From contig JANXSB010000201.1 of NCBI GenBank assembly GCA_025352865.1, positions 1 through 6,160 of the forward strand: a DNA stretch of 6,160 nucleotides, in the 5' to 3' direction. How positions within the stretch are numbered: the first letter of the stretch is position 1; each line of letters opens with the position of its first letter. This document shows positions 6,077 through 6,160 of this stretch, piece by piece. A program made the translations under genes and the position numbers. The notes beneath the pieces are model-generated. The model was not told where the DNA came from and made no database searches. It saw only the letters and a list, made by a program, of their open reading frames with translations. This DNA comes from Chthoniobacter sp. (lineage in GTDB: Bacteria > Verrucomicrobiota > Verrucomicrobiia > Chthoniobacterales > Chthoniobacteraceae).

Positions 6077-6160
6077 ACAAGTTGACACATGTATCTGGTT
6101 TGTGTACATGTATCTGGTTTGTGTGCTATTGATGTCTATGCAGGTGCCAGCTGGAGCAGC
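6073..6160. other. Unrelated low-GC sequence abutting broken oppC
   Basis: These 88 bases are about 44% GC by my count (39 of 88), against 65% in the preceding 60-base line. They do not continue the OppC protein in any frame that I can see. I recognise no transposase, terminal inverted repeat or gene. It may be the end of an inserted element, a rearranged segment or foreign DNA joined during assembly or cloning. The origin is unknown. Confidence 0.6.
6087..6124. repeat. Exact 19-bp tandem duplication
   Basis: The 19-mer ACATGTATCTGGTTTGTGT occurs twice back to back (6087-6105 and 6106-6124) with no mismatch. It lies wholly within the low-GC tail after the oppC break. Each copy starts with the palindrome ACATGT. 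It is too short an array to classify. Confidence 0.9.

Noticed and set aside
6082..6110. TTGACA at 6082-6087 as an outward promoter
   Set aside because: The best -10 at proper spacing (TACATG) matches only three of six bases and the sequence may not be bacterial.

Overview
The window looks like chromosome from a Verrucomicrobiota bacterium, probably from or near the Opitutaceae. The main reason is a run of three minus-strand genes with the hallmarks of the 'Verru_Chthon cassette', a set of large prepilin-like proteins described from that phylum. The lineage is inferred from family recognition and was not tested by a search.

Layout. (1) Positions 1-3057, minus strand, read right to left: cassette proteins B, C and A, closely spaced, with A running off the left edge. 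All three have prepilin-type N-termini. B and C keep the Glu at +5 of the mature protein; A lacks it, as GspK-type minor pseudopilins do. A near-consensus sigma-70 promoter ends almost on the first ATG of B. (2) 3135-3683, minus strand: a small exported NlpC/P60-fold cysteine peptidase. (3) 3766-4599, plus strand, divergent from the peptidase: a solitary beta-class DNA methyltransferase. (4) 4612-6076, plus strand: two inner-membrane permeases of an OppBC/DppBC-type peptide ABC importer. OppB is complete and starts with TTG. OppC is cut off after 127 residues.

Two spots do not fit ordinary gene layout. Between oppB and oppC lies a dispersed-repeat-type element with nearly perfect 25-bp inverted arms made of the octamer ACGCAGAG. 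It is flanked by a 7-bp direct repeat (CGCATGA); one copy carries the oppB stop and the other the oppC start, as if insertion had duplicated an ancestral ATGA stop/start overlap. A 46-codon frame crosses the element and has an ATGA overlap at each end. At the right edge, oppC stops abruptly at about 6073 and continues into roughly 88 bases of about 44% GC carrying an exact 19-bp tandem duplication. This is either a real insertion or rearrangement, or a chimeric contig end.

Composition also differs by region: sampled 60-base stretches are about 48% GC in the cassette and 65-70% in the methyltransferase and opp genes. How the genes might work together: the cassette proteins are probably exported, processed by a prepilin peptidase and assembled into a pseudopilus-like structure. 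The peptidase would act on the cell wall, and OppBC would form the membrane channel of a peptide importer whose binding protein and ATPases lie outside the window. No RNA genes or CRISPR arrays were seen, and no stretch over 300 bases lacks a gene.
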